A stretch of 64,000 nucleotides of DNA from DATEHQ01 sp035279525 (GCA_035279525.1 DATEHQ010000182.1:9058-73057); one strand, 5' to 3'; shown: positions 50,692 through 59,416, numbered from the stretch's first letter. Notes: generated from the letters alone by a model not told the origin. Made by a program: numbers and translations.

Positions 50692-51279
50692 ATGCGACCC
50701 GCCCTCATCCTCCTGGCCACCGCACTGCTGGCGGGCTGCGGCCCCAATCTCGCGCCCAGCGCGGCCGTGTCGCCCGGATCGAGCCCAAGCTCGGCCGCAT
50801 CCGCGCCGAGGATCGGCGCGCCTCCGGTGGCCCCGCCGACGCCGCCAGGCAACGCTCTTCCCAACTTCGCCTGCGCTGACGTCAGCGGCGGCAGGACCGG
50901 CGTCGCCAACGCGATCACCGCGCGGGTCGCCGAGCAGCAGGGCTACGACCGCTTCGTCCTGCAGTTCGACTCGATCATTCCGCTGTACACCGTGAAGCGC
51001 CAGGCCAAGCCAGTCTTCAGCTCAGGCGGCAGCGGAAAGCCCGTGACCATGAACGGTGCGGCGGGAGTCCTCGTCACCGTCCACTCCGCAACCGCCGTGA
51101 ACACCTTCACCGGCCCGACCGACCTGCTGCATCCGGAGTACCAGGTGCTGTTCGAAGCCAAACAGGTGGAGGACTACGAGGGCTACTACGCGTGGGGACT
51201 TGCCCTCAGCAAGCCCGCCTGCATGCGTGTCTTCGTGCTGCAGGAACCAGCCCGCCTGGTCATCGACTTCCAGGCCTGA
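50692..51279 (+). CDS. AMIN-like domain lipoprotein
   Basis: The 195-residue protein begins MRPALILLATALLAGCG, a lipoprotein signal with lipobox LAGC. A Pro/Ala/Ser tether of about 40 residues follows. The remaining domain resembles the AMIN-like family of secreted actinobacterial/Chloroflexota proteins (QGYDRFVLQFDSIIPLYTVK, VLLQ-type strands, GLALSKPACMRVFVLQEPAR). AMIN-related domains bind cell-wall glycans. A TACCAT-like box lies close to the ATG, and the longer upstream frame runs through the tRNA. It is followed by two FecR-domain proteins. Confidence 0.78.
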   Translation: MRPALILLATALLAGCGPNLAPSAAVSPGSSPSSAASAPRIGAPPVAPPTPPGNALPNFACADVSGGRTGVANAITARVAEQQGYDRFVLQFDSIIPLYTVKRQAKPVFSSGGSGKPVTMNGAAGVLVTVHSATAVNTFTGPTDLLHPEYQVLFEAKQVEDYEGYYAWGLALSKPACMRVFVLQEPARLVIDFQA

Positions 51280-51382
51280 CCCCGGCCTCGTCCGCATCGA
51301 TCCCGCGGCTGTTCGGGGCCCGCGACCCACTCGAGCGAGTTAGTGATCAGGCGGGCCGTTCAACCGTTAATGTTCCCCGGCG

Positions 51383-52816
51383 ATGGCGATAGAGCCACCG
51401 CCCGCGCCACCTCCCGCGCCGCAGGTCCAGCAGCAGGCGGTTCCTCCGGCGACCACCCCGAGATCCGGATGCTTCGGCCGGGGGTGCGGGTGCGGCTGCG
51501 GCGGCTGTCTTTTGGTCGTGATCCTCGTCGTGCTGCTCACGCTCGGCGGGGGGTACTGGTTCTTCGTCGTCCAGGCGTCCGCCGCGGTGAACGCACCGGC
51601 CACCCTCATCATCTTCAACCAGCCGGTCACCGTCGATGGCCACCCGGGAATCGCCGGCGAATCGCTGAACCCGGGCAGCACGGTGGCCACCGGCGCCGCC
51701 GGCCACGCGCAGGTTCAATTCCCTGACGGCTCGTTCGTGCGACTGTCGCCGAACACGACGGTCACCGTCACGGCGGTCCAGCTGCAGAAGACCGGGCGGC
51801 TGCAGACAGCCCAGGTCGTGCAGAAGGTCGGCCGCACGTTCACCGACGTGGAGCACCTGGCGAGCGGAGCGTCGTTCCAGGTCAACGGCCACTCGGTCAG
51901 CGCTCAGGTCCGCGGTACGCAGTTCGAGATACTGGTCCGGCCCGACGGGACGAACCGGATCTGGGCGTTCGTGGGCACGGTCACCATTTCGGGCCGGACG
52001 ACAGTCCAGCTGCATGCCGGGCAGGAGATCGACGCGGACTCGGGCGGCAGCTTGAACAACCTGAGGTCGAGCCAGTTCGACGTGCAGGACGCCAACCCGC
52101 TGACGTTCGAGTGCACGCAGGACATCTCGAGCGGCACGACCGCCGGCACCACCCAGACCTGGAACGGCGACGACCTCGCCACGGGGCAGACGGCCGAGAA
52201 CGACTACTACTCGACCGGGGGCAACCTGACGCTGTCGCTGTGCTACCCGGGCAGCCTGATGAGCATCACCCTCACCACTCCAGACGGTCACGTGATGTCG
52301 CACCAGGGACCGCCGCCGGTGATCATCAGGGTCCCCAACGGCGCGCCGGGCCTGTACAAGGCGGTGGTCAAGGCGATCAGCGTCTCGTCGAACGGCGAGC
52401 CGTACTCGATCGCGTTCGCGACCGACGCACCATGTGCGTCGGCGAACGTCGACACGGCCGGCGTCGTGAGGCAGACGCTGAGCACCAACCAGCTGTCCAG
52501 CTCACTCTCACAGGCAGGCATCAGCCTGCAGGTGGTGGGCGTCTCTGCGACATCGTCGACGGTCACCTATTTCGGGAAGCTCAACGGCGTGCCGATCACC
52601 TGGACGCTGGCGATCACCTCTGGCACACCCAACCTGAGCGTCGTGGTCACCTCGGTGACGGTGAACGGGATCAACTTCACCCCGAAGGTCGTGTCCTACC
52701 TCAGCTCGGTCGGCGTGTCCTTGAACTCGCTGCCGACGGGCTTCACAGTCGACCGCGTGTACTCCTGCGCCGGGGCTGATGGAGACACCGTGATGGTGGT
52801 TGAAGGCCACCGGTAG
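51383..52816 (+). CDS. FecR-domain membrane-anchored surface protein 1
   Basis: The 477-residue protein has a Pro/Gln-rich cytosolic N-terminus. A Cys/Gly cluster (GCFGRGCGCGCGGC, about residues 29-42) lies directly before a transmembrane helix (43-65). The extracellular part contains a FecR-like domain (VATGAAGHAQVQFPDGSFVR, LSPNTTVTV, FQVNGHSVSAQVRGTQFEI) and a C-terminal region of two beta-rich repeats ending in SLPTGFTVDRVYSC. It is a paralogue of the next gene. The membrane-proximal cysteines could be palmitoylated or bind metal. A TAATGT box lies 9 nt before the ATG. Confidence 0.83.
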   Translation: MAIEPPPAPPPAPQVQQQAVPPATTPRSGCFGRGCGCGCGGCLLVVILVVLLTLGGGYWFFVVQASAAVNAPATLIIFNQPVTVDGHPGIAGESLNPGSTVATGAAGHAQVQFPDGSFVRLSPNTTVTVTAVQLQKTGRLQTAQVVQKVGRTFTDVEHLASGASFQVNGHSVSAQVRGTQFEILVRPDGTNRIWAFVGTVTISGRTTVQLHAGQEIDADSGGSLNNLRSSQFDVQDANPLTFECTQDISSGTTAGTTQTWNGDDLATGQTAENDYYSTGGNLTLSLCYPGSLMSITLTTPDGHVMSHQGPPPVIIRVPNGAPGLYKAVVKAISVSSNGEPYSIAFATDAPCASANVDTAGVVRQTLSTNQLSSSLSQAGISLQVVGVSATSSTVTYFGKLNGVPITWTLAITSGTPNLSVVVTSVTVNGINFTPKVVSYLSSVGVSLNSLPTGFTVDRVYSCAGADGDTVMVVEGHR

Positions 52817-52839
52817 GTATCGCCTGCCGGCCCTAAACT

Positions 52840-52857
52840 GGGGGCGAAACCGCCCCC
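52840..52857. terminator. Hairpin between the two FecR-domain genes
   Basis: GGGGGCG and CGCCCCC form a perfect 7-bp stem around AAAC. It lies 24 nt after the first stop and 24 nt before the second ATG. There is no T tract; it may be a terminator or a structured leader. Confidence 0.45.
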
Positions 52858-52881
52858 GGTGAGCTATCTTTCCCGGGCACC

Positions 52882-54264
52882 ATGAGCGCCGTCGCCCGCC
52901 CGCTGCCTCGACGCCGTGGCGGACGACGCATCCTGATCGTCCTGGTGGTGCTGATCCTGATCATCGCCGGGGTGGTGGTCTGGCTGAACGTCGCGGCCCA
53001 GGCCGCGATCAACGTGTCAGGCACCCTGACCGTTTATCAGCCTGTGGCCTCGGTCAAGCACGGAGCGGGCGGCACCTACTCGGCGGCGACCACCGGCGCC
53101 ACCGTGCAGCCCGGCGATTCGGTCCAGACCGACGCGAAGGGCCGCGCGGCCCTGGGGTTGCCCGACGGAACGCTGACCAGGCTGGCCAGCCAGAGCACCA
53201 TCACGCTCAGCTCGGCGCACTTCTCGAAGAGCGGAAACCTGCACGACGTGAAGCTGCTGCAGGAGGTCGGGCGGACGTTCACCAACGTGCAGCACCTGGT
53301 CTCGGGTGCGACCTTCCAGGTCGCCGGGCAGTCTGCCACCGCTACCGTCCGTGGCACCAAGTTCGAGGTGTACATCACTCCCAACGGCACGATGGTCGTG
53401 AAGCTCTTCGAAGGCGCGCTCGACTTCGATGGCAAGAACCACGTCCACCTTGTCGCTCCGGAGCAGGCTACGGCTGACCCCGAGGGCAATGTTGGCCCGG
53501 CCGGACCGATCCAACCCGATCCCAACGACCCGTTCGGTCCCGCGCTTGCCGCGTCGAACGCGGTCGAAGCCGGGACGACGCCCGGCACGGAGCAGGACTC
53601 GGTCGGCGGGCCTCTGCACAACGGGGAGACGCAGACGTACAGCTACAGCTACGCGGGCGGCGCGCTCGTCAAGGGCTCGCTCGGTTACCCGGGCAGCGCG
53701 ATGAAGCTGACGATCAAGGCGCCGGACAACCAGACGTACACCGGCACCGGCCCATCACCCATCGTGGTGGTCGTCAACAACGGTCCGCCGGGGATTTACA
53801 CGATCACCGTCACGGGCGTCAGCGGCCTTGGTCCGAATGGTGAAGAGCCATTCCTCGCGGTCGCGTCGGTCGAAGCATGCGCCACGGCTGATGTCGAGTC
53901 GGGTGGCGCTGTCCACCGCGGTTACACAGCCCAGGACCTGTCGAGCACCGTGAACGTGACCGGGTTGACGAACCTCCACCTCACCATCAACGGAGACTCG
54001 ACCGCCGGCGCGATCATCAACGGCAGCGGAACCTACAACGGCGTGGGATGGAGCGGGTCGGTCGTGATGGTGGCGCGCAACGGCACGCTGGACATCATGG
54101 CGGTGGGCGCGCAGGTGTTCGGCATGAGCGTTCCGGCTCAGCAGATCGCGTCGCAGATCGCGACGACGATCGGCCAGGACCCCTCCAGCTTGAACCCAGG
54201 CTTCGCGGTCGACCGCGTGTTCACCTGCAATTCGGTGCTGATGATCGACGGCCGCACGGCCTGA
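52882..54264 (+). CDS. FecR-domain membrane-anchored surface protein 2
   Basis: The 460-residue protein has a basic N-terminus (RPLPRRRGGRRI), one transmembrane helix (about 17-39) and a FecR-like domain (QTDAKGRAALGLPDGTLTRL, LQEVGRTFTNVQHLVSGATF, TATVRGTKFEVYI). An Asp/Pro-rich linker (about 198-215) and a C-terminal half ending LNPGFAVDRVFTC follow. The shared VGRTFT(D/N)V(E/Q)HL and GFTVDRV/GFAVDRV segments mark it as a tandem duplicate of the gene before it. It lacks the Cys cluster. Classical FecR regulates sigma factors; here no sigma gene is adjacent, so a surface or adhesion role is more likely. Confidence 0.83.
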   Translation: MSAVARPLPRRRGGRRILIVLVVLILIIAGVVVWLNVAAQAAINVSGTLTVYQPVASVKHGAGGTYSAATTGATVQPGDSVQTDAKGRAALGLPDGTLTRLASQSTITLSSAHFSKSGNLHDVKLLQEVGRTFTNVQHLVSGATFQVAGQSATATVRGTKFEVYITPNGTMVVKLFEGALDFDGKNHVHLVAPEQATADPEGNVGPAGPIQPDPNDPFGPALAASNAVEAGTTPGTEQDSVGGPLHNGETQTYSYSYAGGALVKGSLGYPGSAMKLTIKAPDNQTYTGTGPSPIVVVVNNGPPGIYTITVTGVSGLGPNGEEPFLAVASVEACATADVESGGAVHRGYTAQDLSSTVNVTGLTNLHLTINGDSTAGAIINGSGTYNGVGWSGSVVMVARNGTLDIMAVGAQVFGMSVPAQQIASQIATTIGQDPSSLNPGFAVDRVFTCNSVLMIDGRTA

Positions 54265-54281
54265 ACCGCCGCCGCCGGCCT

Positions 54282-55439
54282 CTAGCGGCCGAACAGCCTC
54301 GAGATCAGCTTCAGCCCCGGACCCGCGACCAGCCAGACCGTCTCCCCCACACCGACGACCGCGAAGAGGGACGCGGTGAGGCCGAACCCGACCTTCAGGC
54401 GGCTCCAGCCCAGCGACTTCCCCGCGACCCTCGGCTGCGCTTTCGACTCGGGCTTCGGTGCGTGGTTGGCTTCGCTTCTCGCTCCGCGCCTCAGCGGTTC
54501 GATCTTCGGCGGCTGCCGCCGGCGCACTATGGCCGGCCCTCCATTGGGCGAGGTGAGCGCGGACTCGAGCACGTCGAGAAGCTCGCCGGCCGTGGCGGGG
54601 CGCCGGTCGGGGTCGCGATCCATCGCCTGCTGCAAGACCGAGGCGAAATTGGCCGGGAGCTCGGGCACCACATCGCGCACGCTCGGCGGAGCCTCATACA
54701 GCCGGCGGCTCAAGGTTTCGATCCAGCTCTTGGAGGAGAAGGGCCGGCGGCCCGTCACCGCCTCGAAGATGACTGCGGCCATCGAGTACACATCGGCGCG
54801 GCCGTCGACCTCGCGGCCGACCAGGCGCTCGGGCGCGACGTAGTCAGGCGCGATGGGTCCGCTGCCGCCGGGTCCGGTGTTGAACGACGCGACGGTGCCG
54901 AGGCCGAAGCCCGTGAGCAGGGTGCGGCCGTCGTCGGCGAGCAGGATGTTCGCCGGCTTGACGTCGCGATGCACGGTCGCGCGCGAATGGGCGTAGTCGA
55001 GCGCACTCGCGATGGGTCGCAGCAGCGAGATGATGCCGATCGGCTCATAGCGCTGGCCGTCGCCCATGAGCTGGTCGAGGGTGCGGCCAGGGACCATCTC
55101 GGTGACCAGGTACGGTGATTCGCCGTCGTACGCGAGCTCATAGAGGCGTGGGATGGCCTCGTGCTCGAGCGCGGTGTAGGAGCGGAGCTCGAGCAGGAAG
55201 CGGCGCGAGAAGCTGACGTCCCGCGCGACGTTGGAGCCGATCGTGCGCACGGCGACGCGACGGTGCAGCCGCGGATGTTCCGCTTCGTACACCGAACCCA
55301 GGCTGTCCGTCTCCAGCTCGCGCAGCACGCGGTAGCCGCCGATGCTCTGGTGTCCGTTGCTCGCAGCCTTGGGCCGTGACCCGTTCTTTTCCGGGGCGGC
55401 GCCGTGCGCTTGCCCGGATGGGGGAGCTTCCTGTCCCAC
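54282..55439 (-). CDS. Membrane-anchored protein pseudokinase (Hanks type)
   Basis: The 385-residue protein has a kinase fold at about 34-310: YRVLRELETDSLGSVYEAEH, VHRDVKPANILL and a DVYSMAAVIFEAVTGRRPFS segment. Essential residues are lost. The VAIK lysine is Arg65 (VAVRTI), DFG is GFG (Gly177), and the Gly-rich loop lacks its usual glycines. HRD and its Asn remain. Phosphotransfer should be absent or very weak. A basic linker and one transmembrane helix (about 352-374) place the pseudokinase in the cytosol at the membrane. GTG 55439 follows TAAAGT by 9 nt. It is convergent with the FecR pair, so regulation of that surface system is a guess. Confidence 0.88.
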   Translation of the reverse strand: MGQEAPPSGQAHGAAPEKNGSRPKAASNGHQSIGGYRVLRELETDSLGSVYEAEHPRLHRRVAVRTIGSNVARDVSFSRRFLLELRSYTALEHEAIPRLYELAYDGESPYLVTEMVPGRTLDQLMGDGQRYEPIGIISLLRPIASALDYAHSRATVHRDVKPANILLADDGRTLLTGFGLGTVASFNTGPGGSGPIAPDYVAPERLVGREVDGRADVYSMAAVIFEAVTGRRPFSSKSWIETLSRRLYEAPPSVRDVVPELPANFASVLQQAMDRDPDRRPATAGELLDVLESALTSPNGGPAIVRRRQPPKIEPLRRGARSEANHAPKPESKAQPRVAGKSLGWSRLKVGFGLTASLFAVVGVGETVWLVAGPGLKLISRLFGR

Positions 55440-55472
55440 GAAAGCTGAACTTTAGGCTACCCGGCCGGGTTC

Positions 55473-55558
55473 TGGTGTCGGCGAGAGGATTTGAACCTCC
55501 ACGCCCTTTCGGGCACCAGCTCCTAAGGCTGGCGCGTCTGCCATTCCGCCACGCCGAC
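55473..55558 (-). tRNA. tRNA-Leu(TAG)
   Basis: This 86-nt class II tRNA has acceptor stem GTCGGCG/CGCCGAC, anticodon stem CCAGC/GCTGG with loop CTTAGGA (TAG), variable arm TGCCCGAAAGGGCGT and an encoded CCA. Confidence 0.97.
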
Positions 55559-55598
55559 TTCGGACAAGATACGTCGCCAGGTTGATCTCGCCTCCCCT

Positions 55599-55663
55599 CC
55601 GGAGAGGCCGGACTATCCGGGTCGCAGGCGGCCCCCCAGGTCGGAGAGGCCGGACTATCCGGG
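55599..55663. repeat. Second pair of REP-like repeats, overlapping the S9 peptidase stop
   Basis: Two copies of (T)CGGAGAGGCCGGACTATCCGG lie at about 55600-55621 and 55641-55662, spaced about 41-42 bp apart as at 19882. CCGGA and TCCGG form an inverted repeat around CTA. The TAG stop of the S9 peptidase (55657-55655) lies inside the second copy. tRNA-Leu(TAG) begins 41 bp away. Confidence 0.75.
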
Positions 55664-57607
55664 GGGTTCGCCGCGGAAGTTGGCCATCTCGACCGGTTCG
55701 ATCTGGTCCGCCGGCTGGAATTCGAAGATGCGGGCCAGGAAGTAAAGCTCACCTTCGATCGAGCGTTTGATGTTGCGGTCCTGCCGGAAGCCGTGCTGCT
55801 CGCCCTCGAACGGAATGTATGCGTAAGGCAGCCCATTCTTCTTGCACACCGCCACAAACGTCTCGGCCTGGCTCGGTGGCACCACCCTGTCCTCGAGGCC
55901 CTGGAACAGGATCACCGGACAGCGCAGGCTGTCCGCGAAGTAGATCGCTGAGCGGTCGTGGTACACGTCGGCCCGCTCCGGGTACCGACCGACCAGCGTC
56001 TCGCAGTAATGCGATTCGAACTTGTGCGTCTCCTTGATGAACAGCTCCAGGTCGCCGATTCCGTAGTGGCTCGCGCCGGCGTTGTAGAAATCGCGCTTGG
56101 TGAGCGACAGCAGCGTCGTGTAGCCACCGGCGGAGCCCCCGGTGATGGAAACACGCTCGCTGTCGGCCAGACCCTCGTTCACCAGGTGTCGCGCTGCGTT
56201 GATGCAGTCGTCGACGTCGACCACCCCCCACTGCCGGTTGAGCCGCTGCCGGTACGCGCGCCCGTAACCCGCAGAACCGCCGTAGTTGACGTCGACCAGC
56301 GCGATGCCGCGGCTGGTCCAGTACTGGTACTCGAATGGGTAGATCTGCCCCGCCGAACCGGTTGGGCCGCCATGACAGTGGACGACCAGCGGCGGTTTCT
56401 CATCCGGCGGCGCATCGAAGTCCTTGTTCCTCGGCGCGTAGTAGAACGCGTGGGCGGTGAGCCCGTTTTCCGTTTGAAACTCGACGGGCCGCGGCGTGCT
56501 CAGGTAACCCGCGTCGATGTGCGCGGGGTTCGCGACCCTGACCACGTCCTCGGCCTGCGTGTCGAGGTCGATGACCAGCACGCGCTCCGCGAGCGTCGAC
56601 GACCCCGCATAAAAGGCCGCCTTGCGGCCGTGGACCTGCACGCCGTGGAGGCCCGAATACAGGAGCTGGACGTGGTTCAGCGTCCCGGTGTTCAGGTCGA
56701 GCCGGCCCAGCCTCGTGCCGCTCGCCACCGTGTAGAGGGAGACGATCTCGTCCGGACCCGCGAAGTCATAAAAGCGCTGGCCGAACACCCAGTGGGGCGC
56801 GCCGAACTCCGCAGCGTACCGGCACACCGGCTCGTCGCCCTCGCCGCGCGCGCGATAGAGGTTCCACCAGTCGGTGCGATCCGACACGAAATAGAGCTCG
56901 CCGAGCGGCGACCACTCCGGCTGCAGGATCGACTCGCCTTCGCCGCCCGCAATCTTGCGCGACGACTTGATCCGCCCATGCGCATCGAGCTCGCCGATCC
57001 ACAGCTCGGTGCCGTCCCACGGCATGTTCGGGTGATTCCACGTGGTCCACGCTAGCCGGCTTCCATCCGGGCTCAGTCTGGGTGACGAGTAGAAGTCGCC
57101 GCCGGCCGCGATGGTGTGCGCCTCTCCTCCGGCGGCCGGCAGCGCGACCAGGGTGTTGACCGGTTCCACAGCACCGGTCGTGTGGTCCTCGCGCACCGCG
57201 AAGATCAGGTCGCGCCGCGCATCGACCGCCATGTCGGCGTGCCGGACGTCGGCGTCGGGCGTGATCGGCTGCGGATCCCGGCCGCCCTCCTGTCGGTACA
57301 GGCGCTGGTCCTCGAAATTCGTGAACCAGACCGTGCCCCTGCTCACTGCGAAATGGCCGCCACCATATTCGTGCACGCGGGAGCGAGCGTTGAATCCCGG
57401 CGGAGTGACATCGGCCGTGACGCCGCCCGCCGCGCGCCTGCAGACGACGATGCGACCGCCCTCGTCAGGACGGAGTTCGGACCAGTACAGGTCCTCGCCG
57501 TCCCACCGCAGCATCTGGTTGCGCAGCTGGACCGTGCCACGCAGGAGCAGCTCTGGCGTGATGGGCGAGGCCCACGAACCGTAGGGGGCTACGGTCCGGG
57601 CGGTCAC
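55655..57607 (-). CDS. S9-family (prolyl oligopeptidase-type) serine peptidase
   Basis: The 650-residue protein has an N-terminal beta-propeller (about 30-400) with TolB-like blades such as FYSSPRLSPDGSRLAWTTWN. A C-terminal alpha/beta-hydrolase domain carries the triad: Ser in TGGSAGGYTT, Asp in GLEDRVVPP and His in GEQHGFRQ. The oxyanion region VHCHGGPTGSAG is typical of dipeptidyl-aminopeptidase/acylaminoacyl-peptidase enzymes. There is no signal peptide, so it likely cleaves peptides in the cytosol. GTG 57607 overlaps the thiolase stop (GTGA), so the two are translationally coupled. The stop lies in a REP-like repeat. Confidence 0.93.
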   Translation of the reverse strand: MTARTVAPYGSWASPITPELLLRGTVQLRNQMLRWDGEDLYWSELRPDEGGRIVVCRRAAGGVTADVTPPGFNARSRVHEYGGGHFAVSRGTVWFTNFEDQRLYRQEGGRDPQPITPDADVRHADMAVDARRDLIFAVREDHTTGAVEPVNTLVALPAAGGEAHTIAAGGDFYSSPRLSPDGSRLAWTTWNHPNMPWDGTELWIGELDAHGRIKSSRKIAGGEGESILQPEWSPLGELYFVSDRTDWWNLYRARGEGDEPVCRYAAEFGAPHWVFGQRFYDFAGPDEIVSLYTVASGTRLGRLDLNTGTLNHVQLLYSGLHGVQVHGRKAAFYAGSSTLAERVLVIDLDTQAEDVVRVANPAHIDAGYLSTPRPVEFQTENGLTAHAFYYAPRNKDFDAPPDEKPPLVVHCHGGPTGSAGQIYPFEYQYWTSRGIALVDVNYGGSAGYGRAYRQRLNRQWGVVDVDDCINAARHLVNEGLADSERVSITGGSAGGYTTLLSLTKRDFYNAGASHYGIGDLELFIKETHKFESHYCETLVGRYPERADVYHDRSAIYFADSLRCPVILFQGLEDRVVPPSQAETFVAVCKKNGLPYAYIPFEGEQHGFRQDRNIKRSIEGELYFLARIFEFQPADQIEPVEMANFRGEPPG

Positions 57608-58788
57608 GCTTCGGGACGTCGAACGATCAGCGCGTCGCCCTGGCCGCCGCCGCCGCAAAGCGCGGCCGCGCCGGTGCGCAGTCCCCGGCGCCTGAGCTCG
57701 CCCGCCACGGTGAGCACGAGGCGCGCGCCGCTGGCGCCGATGGGATGGCCCAACGCGACAGCGCCGCCGTTGACGTTGACGCGCTCCTCGTCGAGCTCGA
57801 GCATGCGAGTCGCGTTGAGCGCGACAGCGGCGAAGGCCTCGTTGATCTCGACCAGGTCGAGGTCGCCGGCCTCGAGGCCTGCCTTCTTCAAGGCCTTGCT
57901 GAGCGCAAGCGCGGGCACCGTGTGCAGCCACGAGTAGCGGTCGGCGCTCATGCCGTGGGCGACTACCTCGGCGAGCGGCTCGACACCTGTCTGCCGAGCA
58001 CGCTCCTGCGACATCACGACCACCGCCGCCGCCCCGTCTGAGATCTGCGAGGCGTTGCCGGCGGTGATGGTGCCGTCCTTAGTGAAAGCGGGCGGCAGCT
58101 TGCCCAGCGACGCGACGGTCGTGCCGGGCCTCACGCCTTCGTCCCGCTCGACGCGGAGCGCCTCGCCGCGCTTTTGTGGCAAGGCGACCGCCACCACCTC
58201 GTCACTGAAGGCGCCATCGGACCACGCCTTCTCCGCGCGCTGATGAGAGCGCGCGGCCCACGCGTCCTGTTCCTCGCGACTCAGCTCCAGCTCCTTGTTC
58301 ACCTCGTCGGAGCTCGCCCCCATGTGCTGCTCGGTGAAGGTCGACCAGAGGCCGTCGTGGACCATCGAGTCGACCAGCTCCGTGTTGCCCATGCGGGCGC
58401 CGAACCGCGCCTTCGGCATCAGGTACGGCGCCTCGGACATGGACTCCATCCCGCCCGCAACCACCACCTCGACCTCGCCCGCACGGATCAGCTGGTCGGC
58501 CAGGGCGATCGCGTTGAGGCCGGACAGGCAGACCTTGTTGATGGTCAGCGCCGGGACCTCCTGGGGGATGCCCGCTTCGATGGCCGCCTGGCGGGCAGTG
58601 ATCTGCCCGGCGCCGGCCTGCAAGACCTGGCCCATGATCACGTAGTCGACGTCGGAGCCTTTGACCCCCGCCCTCTCGAGCGCTGCCCGGATGGCGTGCG
58701 CGCCGAGGGTTTTGGCCGGGACCTCCTTGAACGCTCCCCCGAACCTGCCAAACGGGGTGCGTGCGCCCGCTACTATCACGGAGGCCAT
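57604..58788 (-). CDS. Acetyl-CoA C-acetyltransferase (thiolase)
   Basis: The 394-residue thiolase catalyses condensation of two acetyl-CoA or thiolytic cleavage of 3-ketoacyl-CoA. Catalytic Cys is in INKVCLSGLNAIALA (about residue 88), His in NGGAVALGHPIGASGARL, and the second Cys in CGGGGQGDALI. The opening VIVAGARTPFGRFGG is typical. It could feed polyhydroxyalkanoate, mevalonate or fatty-acid degradation pathways; no partner genes are adjacent to decide. A TAGACT box lies 6 nt before the ATG, indicating a leaderless transcript. It is coupled to the S9 peptidase. Confidence 0.95.
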   Translation of the reverse strand: MASVIVAGARTPFGRFGGAFKEVPAKTLGAHAIRAALERAGVKGSDVDYVIMGQVLQAGAGQITARQAAIEAGIPQEVPALTINKVCLSGLNAIALADQLIRAGEVEVVVAGGMESMSEAPYLMPKARFGARMGNTELVDSMVHDGLWSTFTEQHMGASSDEVNKELELSREEQDAWAARSHQRAEKAWSDGAFSDEVVAVALPQKRGEALRVERDEGVRPGTTVASLGKLPPAFTKDGTITAGNASQISDGAAAVVVMSQERARQTGVEPLAEVVAHGMSADRYSWLHTVPALALSKALKKAGLEAGDLDLVEINEAFAAVALNATRMLELDEERVNVNGGAVALGHPIGASGARLVLTVAGELRRRGLRTGAAALCGGGGQGDALIVRRPEA

Positions 58789-58794
58789 AACGGC

Positions 58795-58814
58795 AGTCTA
58801 CTTACGCGTTAAGT
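58795..58814. promoter_or_regulatory. Divergent thiolase/nicotinamidase promoter region with inverted repeat
   Basis: The thiolase -10 box TAGACT (58800-58795, minus strand) abuts ACTTA-N5-TAAGT (58800-58814). On the minus strand the repeat reads ACTTAACGCGTAAGT. Its first nine bases recur upstream of the sensor kinase at 60868-60876, suggesting a shared operator. Confidence 0.45.
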
Positions 58815-58831
58815 GAGACGCGAGGAAGAGG

Positions 58832-59416
58832 ATGAGGAACGCACTTCTGGCGGTGGACCTCCAGGCGGATTTCGTGCAGGGAGGTAGTCTGGCGGTGCCC
58901 AACGGGATGCAGATCGCGGCCACGGTGGCCCGACACATCAGGCATTTCAAGACCGAGTACCAGTTCGTCGTCGCCTCGCGCGACTACCACGAGGACCCCT
59001 CCGACCACTTTTCCGCCACTCCTGACTACCTGACCACCTGGCCGCCGCACTGCGTGATCGGCACGCCAGGAGCGGCCTTCGTCCCGCCGATCGCGAACCT
59101 CGTGCGCGAGAAGTTCATCCAGGTCGTGGTCAGCAAGGGGCGGCATGCCGCCGCCTACTCGGCGTTCGAGGGCGTCGACGTGCGCGGCCACCTGCTGCTC
59201 GATGTGCTCAAGGAGCAGCGGATCGATCACATCGACGTGTGCGGCATCGCGACCGACTACTGCGTGCGTGCCAGCGCCCTCGACGCGCGGAAGAACGAGT
59301 TCCAGGTGCGCGTGCTGGTCAACCTGTGCGCGGCGGTCACCGAGGCCACCGGTTTGCAGGCGCTGGAGGAGATGAAAGCCGCGGGCTGCCAGCTGCAGGC
59401 GGCTACCGCGCCCTGA
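58832..59416 (+). CDS. pncA: Nicotinamidase (isochorismatase-like hydrolase)
   Basis: PncA converts nicotinamide to nicotinate for NAD salvage. The 194-residue protein has the catalytic Asp in LLAVDLQADFVQGG, metal ligands in SRDYHEDPSDHFS, catalytic Lys in VSKGRHA, and catalytic Cys in CGIATDYCVRASALDA. All fit nicotinamidase better than isochorismatase. GAGGAAGAGG precedes the ATG. It is divergent from the thiolase and overlaps the end of the convergent sensor kinase by 14 bp. Confidence 0.9.
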   Translation: MRNALLAVDLQADFVQGGSLAVPNGMQIAATVARHIRHFKTEYQFVVASRDYHEDPSDHFSATPDYLTTWPPHCVIGTPGAAFVPPIANLVREKFIQVVVSKGRHAAAYSAFEGVDVRGHLLLDVLKEQRIDHIDVCGIATDYCVRASALDARKNEFQVRVLVNLCAAVTEATGLQALEEMKAAGCQLQAATAP

